Assembly: GCF_023333595.1 (NCBI RefSeq) | Contig: NZ_JAIQZM010000021.1 | Span: 1-38,108 of the forward strand | DNA length: 38,108 nucleotides | DNA from: Argonema galeatum A003/A1 | Lineage (GTDB): Bacteria > Cyanobacteriota > Cyanobacteriia > Cyanobacteriales > Aerosakkonemataceae | Direction of reading: 5' to 3' | Part shown: piece by piece, positions 35,263 through 38,108 of the stretch | Position numbering within the stretch: position 1 is the stretch's first letter | How the letters are laid out: every line of letters starts with the position of its first letter | The notes under the pieces: model-generated | Database searches by the model: none | What the model was told of the DNA's origin: nothing | What the model saw: only the letters and a program-made list of their open reading frames with translations | Made by a program: the position numbers and the translations under genes

Positions 35263-36558
35263 TTAATTCTCCTTTGTCTTAAGGCTATCAATTTCACGCC
35301 GCAGTTCATCTGCTTTTTCCAGTAAGTCAACTTGAGCTAGAGTCTGTTGTTCTTTTGTCGCCATCCACTTCAACTTAACGGTTTGACTTTCGGCTTCTTC
35401 ATCGCCCAAAATCAAGCAACCAACAGCACCACTTTTATCAGCGCGAGCAAATTGTTTTTTAAACGCACTTCCGCTCAAATCTAACTCCAAACTAAATCCA
35501 GCCCGACGCAATTTTTGAGTCAACAAAAGCGCTTGCGCCTCTGCCTTTTCTCCTCGCGAAACTACATAAAAATCCAGTCCAAACTTTGGAGGAGATTGCA
35601 GTTTTTGCAGCAGAATAATTAATCTTTCCAGACCGATCGCCCAACCTACAGATGGAGTATCTGGCCCACCCAATTCTGCCAGCAATCCATCGTAGCGACC
35701 ACCACCGCAAACAGTTGCTTGGGAACCCAATTCCCTATCATCAGAAATAACTTCAAAAGCGGTGTGGGTATAGTAATCCAAACCGCGTACCAAACGAGGA
35801 TTCACCTGATAGGAAATCCCCAAATCGCTCAAGAATTGCTGTACCTTTTCAAAGTGCCGCTTTGAATCAGGGCCGAGATATTGCAAAATACTGGGGCCAT
35901 TCTCGGCAATTTCCTGGGTACGCTTATCCTTGCTATCCAAAATTCGCAGCGGATTGCGACTGAGACGATCTTGAGAATCGGGGTCTAATTCTGCTTTGTA
36001 TGGAGTCAAATAATCTACAAGTGCTTGCCGATAAGTCAATCGATCGTCTCGATTCCCCAAAGAATTGATATTGAGGTGGAGATTTTTGAGTCCGAGAGTT
36101 TCGAGGATATCGGTAGCGATCGCAATTACCTCCGCATCTGCCCTTGGTTCAGGACTGCCCAACACCTCCACCCCAATTTGGTGAAATTGCCGCTGCCTGC
36201 CCGCTCCCGGACGTTCGTAGCGAAACATCGGCCCCGTATACCAAAGCCGCTGCACTCCACCTTGGGCGTAAATGCCGTGTTCGATCGCAGCCCGCACTAC
36301 CCCTGCTGTTCCTTCAGGCCGCAATGTAACAGAACGCTCTCCCTTGTCAAGGAAAGTGTACATTTCTTTACCTACAACATCAGTAGCTTCACCAATGCCG
36401 CGCTCAAACAGTCCCGTCTCCTCAAAAATAGGAGTGCGAATTTCCTGATAAGCAGCTCTACCGAGAATATCCCGCGCCACAGATTCTACCCGCTGCCAAT
36501 ACACAACTTCTTCTGGTAGAATATCCCGTGTTCCCCGTAAAGCTTGAATCGTACCCAT
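35263..36558 (-). CDS. hisS: Histidyl-tRNA synthetase
   Basis: Class II aminoacyl-tRNA synthetase charging tRNA-His, 431 residues. Motif 1 region begins IQALRGTRDILPEE, with TPIFEETGLFERGIGE; motif 2 is MFRYERPGAGRQRQFHQIGVE; the histidine-binding loop is LVRGLDYYTHTAFE; motif 3 is PSVGWAIGLERLIILL. The C-terminal anticodon-binding domain follows (FYVVSRGEKAEAQALLLTQKLR). Start ATG 36556-36558. A Uma2-type gene follows after two bases. Confidence 0.98.
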   Translation of the reverse strand: MGTIQALRGTRDILPEEVVYWQRVESVARDILGRAAYQEIRTPIFEETGLFERGIGEATDVVGKEMYTFLDKGERSVTLRPEGTAGVVRAAIEHGIYAQGGVQRLWYTGPMFRYERPGAGRQRQFHQIGVEVLGSPEPRADAEVIAIATDILETLGLKNLHLNINSLGNRDDRLTYRQALVDYLTPYKAELDPDSQDRLSRNPLRILDSKDKRTQEIAENGPSILQYLGPDSKRHFEKVQQFLSDLGISYQVNPRLVRGLDYYTHTAFEVISDDRELGSQATVCGGGRYDGLLAELGGPDTPSVGWAIGLERLIILLQKLQSPPKFGLDFYVVSRGEKAEAQALLLTQKLRRAGFSLELDLSGSAFKKQFARADKSGAVGCLILGDEEAESQTVKLKWMATKEQQTLAQVDLLEKADELRREIDSLKTKEN

Positions 36559-36589
36559 AGTTAGTAATTGGTAATTGGTAATTAGGTAA

Positions 36590-36642
36590 TTTCAAATCGC
36601 AGATTGCTTCTTGAAATTAAATCTAAAATCTAAAATCTAAAA
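36590..36642. repeat. ATCTAAA-type tandem repeat
   Basis: AATTTCAAATCGCAGATTGC then ATCTAAAATCTAAAATCTAAA upstream of hisS, the same type as 12917-12975 and 17550-17581. Confidence 0.65.
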
Positions 36643-36915
36643 TTCTTTGTTACCCATTATTTTTGTGCCGTAACGCTCGCGATAATACTGCAAAATCCGA
36701 TCCACCCGTTGGCGAGCTACTGCGTCAGCCGCTTCGGAATACTCAACCCACAGGCTTCCCACTTGGCTCTGATTATAATCAAACTGCTGGGACTGCTGAG
36801 GTATAAGGCCCGTTTCCACACCTTCTACCTGACGCAGATGAGCTGCTAACTCCCGATAAACGGCTAAGGGCAGTCCGGGGAATTCAAATTGATATCTCTG
36901 GTTTTCTAGAAGCAT
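36637..36915 (-). CDS. Small conserved cyanobacterial protein
   Basis: 92 residues of unknown function. It begins MLLENQRYQFEFPGLPLAVYREL, continues with HLRQVEGVETGLIPQQS and SLWVEYSEAADAVARQRVDRIL, and ends YYRERYGTKIMGNKEF. Compact alpha/beta composition, no signal or membrane segment. It lies 78 bases upstream of hisS on the same strand and could be cotranscribed. Composition and a normal ATG support it as a real gene. Confidence 0.75.
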   Translation of the reverse strand: MLLENQRYQFEFPGLPLAVYRELAAHLRQVEGVETGLIPQQSQQFDYNQSQVGSLWVEYSEAADAVARQRVDRILQYYRERYGTKIMGNKEF

Positions 36916-37044
36916 TTCGATTGTTTGTTCATCTTTACATATATTGCATCAACAGACCCCTCTCCGACGCGGGAAGGAGAGTCATAGCTAATCCCCCTTC
37001 CCTTGTAAGGAAAGAGGCTCAGGGGTTAGCTTTTTAATGAATAA

Positions 37045-38108
37045 TTAGACAGTCGCTGCGGGAGTAGTTGGTTGTGCCCCTGGTTGTGCAGGTGCGATCG
37101 GTTTTTCCCCAACTGCTTTAGACACTTCAACGCCGTTTTGCTCCAGAATGACGATCGGCTCCGAGCCTTCACTCATTTCAATTCGTTTGACCAGCACCTG
37201 CCCGTTTGACAACCGCTGCCCAGCCCTGACGTACCGAGTTGTCGCTTCATTCGGTGCTTTAACGATCGCCTGAGCTTCATTATTGACTATAATCACACCC
37301 GAAACTTCAACCCCGTTTGCCAAAGTAGGGTCTGGAGGAGGCGGTAATACGGGAATTTCGGGAGGTTGAGGCGGCGCAATTAGAGCAGGAGCGGTAGGTG
37401 TCGCATTTGGAGTGGCTGTCGGGGGGGCCGCTGCCACTGTTGTTGCTGGCCTTGGCGTCCGCTGTGGCGCTGTGGCGACTCTGGTGGGAGTGGATGGCGT
37501 CCTTTGCTGCCGTGCCACTGTTGCTGGCCTTGGCGTCCGCTGTGGCGCTCTGGCGACTCTGGTGGGAGTGGATGGCGTCCTTTGCTGCCGTACCACTGTT
37601 GCTGGCCTTGGCGTTTGTTGTGGCGTTCTGGCGACTCTGGTGGGAGTCGATGGCGTGCGCTGCGGTTGCCTTGCCACTGTGCTAGTGCTAGCTAGCTGTT
37701 GGCTGCGTTGTGGCGTTCTGGCGACTCTGGTGGGAGTGGATGGCGTGCGTTGCGATCGCCTTGCCACTGTGTTGACGGTGGATGCCGGTGGTTTTGGTAG
37801 TTTGCCCAGTCCGCCCGTGAACTCTGGCTTGCGGCGTTGCGGTTGCACGGGGGTTCGTCTCGGCACTCCTACTCCTGAGACTCCTGGTAGTTGAAGAACA
37901 CTTTTGTTGTTATTGATGTCGCTAACATTCAACGTCGGTGGTTGAGCTATTGCCAATCCTGGTAATTGAGGCACACCTCTGCTGTTATTAGTAGAACCAG
38001 TATTTAGCCTGGGCGCTTGTGCTATTGGCAGTCCTGGTAATTGAGGCACACCTCTGCTGTTATTAGTAGAACCAGTATTTAGCCTGGGCGCTTGTGCTAT
38101 TGGCAGTC
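37045..38108 (-). CDS. Pro/Thr-rich repeat protein, 5' end outside window
   Basis: The frame is open to the window edge, so the protein has at least 354 residues and its N terminus is missing. The distal part has 25-residue repeats (RGVPQLPGLPIAQAPRLN), coded by a 75-base repeat at 37971 and 38046. The middle is built from 26-residue basic Pro/Thr repeats (RTPSTPTRVARAPQRTPRPATVAR) with 78-base periods at 37474, 37552 and 37630 and a 90-base step to 37720. After a Pro-rich hinge the C terminus is folded: GVEVSGVIIVNNEAQAIVKA, ATTRYVRAGQRLSNGQVLVK, EPIVILEQNGVEV. That end resembles PilP/GspC-like beta domains, which would fit a pilus or secretion accessory role, but this is a guess. A start at GTG 38047-38049 is not convincing because the repeat continues upstream. 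Confidence 0.75.
   Translation of the reverse strand, partial: LPIAQAPRLNTGSTNNSRGVPQLPGLPIAQAPRLNTGSTNNSRGVPQLPGLAIAQPPTLNVSDINNNKSVLQLPGVSGVGVPRRTPVQPQRRKPEFTGGLGKLPKPPASTVNTVARRSQRTPSTPTRVARTPQRSQQLASTSTVARQPQRTPSTPTRVARTPQQTPRPATVVRQQRTPSTPTRVARAPQRTPRPATVARQQRTPSTPTRVATAPQRTPRPATTVAAAPPTATPNATPTAPALIAPPQPPEIPVLPPPPDPTLANGVEVSGVIIVNNEAQAIVKAPNEATTRYVRAGQRLSNGQVLVKRIEMSEGSEPIVILEQNGVEVSKAVGEKPIAPAQPGAQPTTPAATV
37971..38108. repeat. 75-bp coding tandem repeat
   Basis: GCACACCTCTGCTGTTATTA recurs at 37971 and 38046 with near-identical following sequence to the window end. It encodes the 25-residue repeat of the flanking gene and is nearly invariant at the nucleotide level, suggesting recent duplication. 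Confidence 0.9.

Noticed and set aside
36025..36519. Plus-strand 164-codon frame opposite hisS
   Set aside because: It lies wholly within hisS, whose motifs are unambiguous.
37398..37894. Plus-strand Val/Ala/Leu-rich frames opposite the repeat protein
   Set aside because: They mirror the 78-base coding repeat in antisense; the opposite strand has a coherent domain layout.

Overview
The window comes from a cyanobacterium, most likely a filamentous, repeat-rich one of the Oscillatoria/Microcoleus type (the genus is my inference). The support is the rubA-ycf48-psbE-psbF-psbL-psbJ photosystem II cluster, the ndhC-ndhK-ndhJ cluster, a glnB with the cyanobacterial T-loop serine, frequent HIP1 octamers (GCGATCGC), and many palindromic or MITE-like intergenic repeats and ATCTAAA heptamer arrays.

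Layout. (1) 1-5262 is a decaying transport and mobile-element region. It holds an sbpA-type sulfate-binding gene interrupted by one in-frame TGA, a frameshifted IS701-type transposase remnant, an intact pstA and pstS, a pstC reduced to its last quarter, no pstB, and a broken tldD/pmbA gene. (2) 5310-9070 is housekeeping: a DUF3153 lipoprotein, glnB, and the rdgB/phosphoglucomutase pair. (3) 9620-12635 is a tight three-gene signalling operon: a double-domain KaiC-like ATPase, a stand-alone receiver, and a receiver-like/histidine kinase hybrid. (4) 12986-17490 holds ndhCKJ on the minus strand, then rubA, ycf48 and psbEFLJ on the plus strand; a 75-bp tandem hairpin repeat lies between ycf48 and psbE. 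(5) 17589-21532 has a large acidic protein of unknown function, an Rpn/PD-(D/E)XK family gene and a small unknown gene. (6) 21723-34414 is the most unusual part. On the plus strand a DUF4384 protein is followed by a TPR-CHAT (caspase-like) protease. Facing it on the minus strand is a block reading VWA-TM protein, Rpn-type protein, 1073-residue tubulin/FtsZ-like GTPase, second Rpn-type protein, MotA/ZorA-like channel with a long coiled coil, MotB/OmpA/ZorB-like protein. (7) 34664-38108 has a Uma2-family gene coupled to hisS, a small conserved gene, and a repeat-rich Pro/Thr protein cut by the window end.

How they may work together. The VWA, tubulin-like, ZorA-like and ZorB-like genes share strand and close spacing, and each encodes a part of a membrane machine: an ion-driven stator anchored to peptidoglycan, a GTP-dependent cytoskeletal or switch protein, and a membrane-tethered adhesion/scaffold protein. 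The stator pair has the architecture of Zorya ZorA/ZorB, but no ZorC, ZorD or ZorE is present; instead there is a tubulin and a VWA protein. Next to a CHAT protease module and a cluster of Rpn and Uma2 PD-(D/E)XK proteins, this suggests a conflict or stress-response system. That function is inferred from architecture and neighbourhood only.
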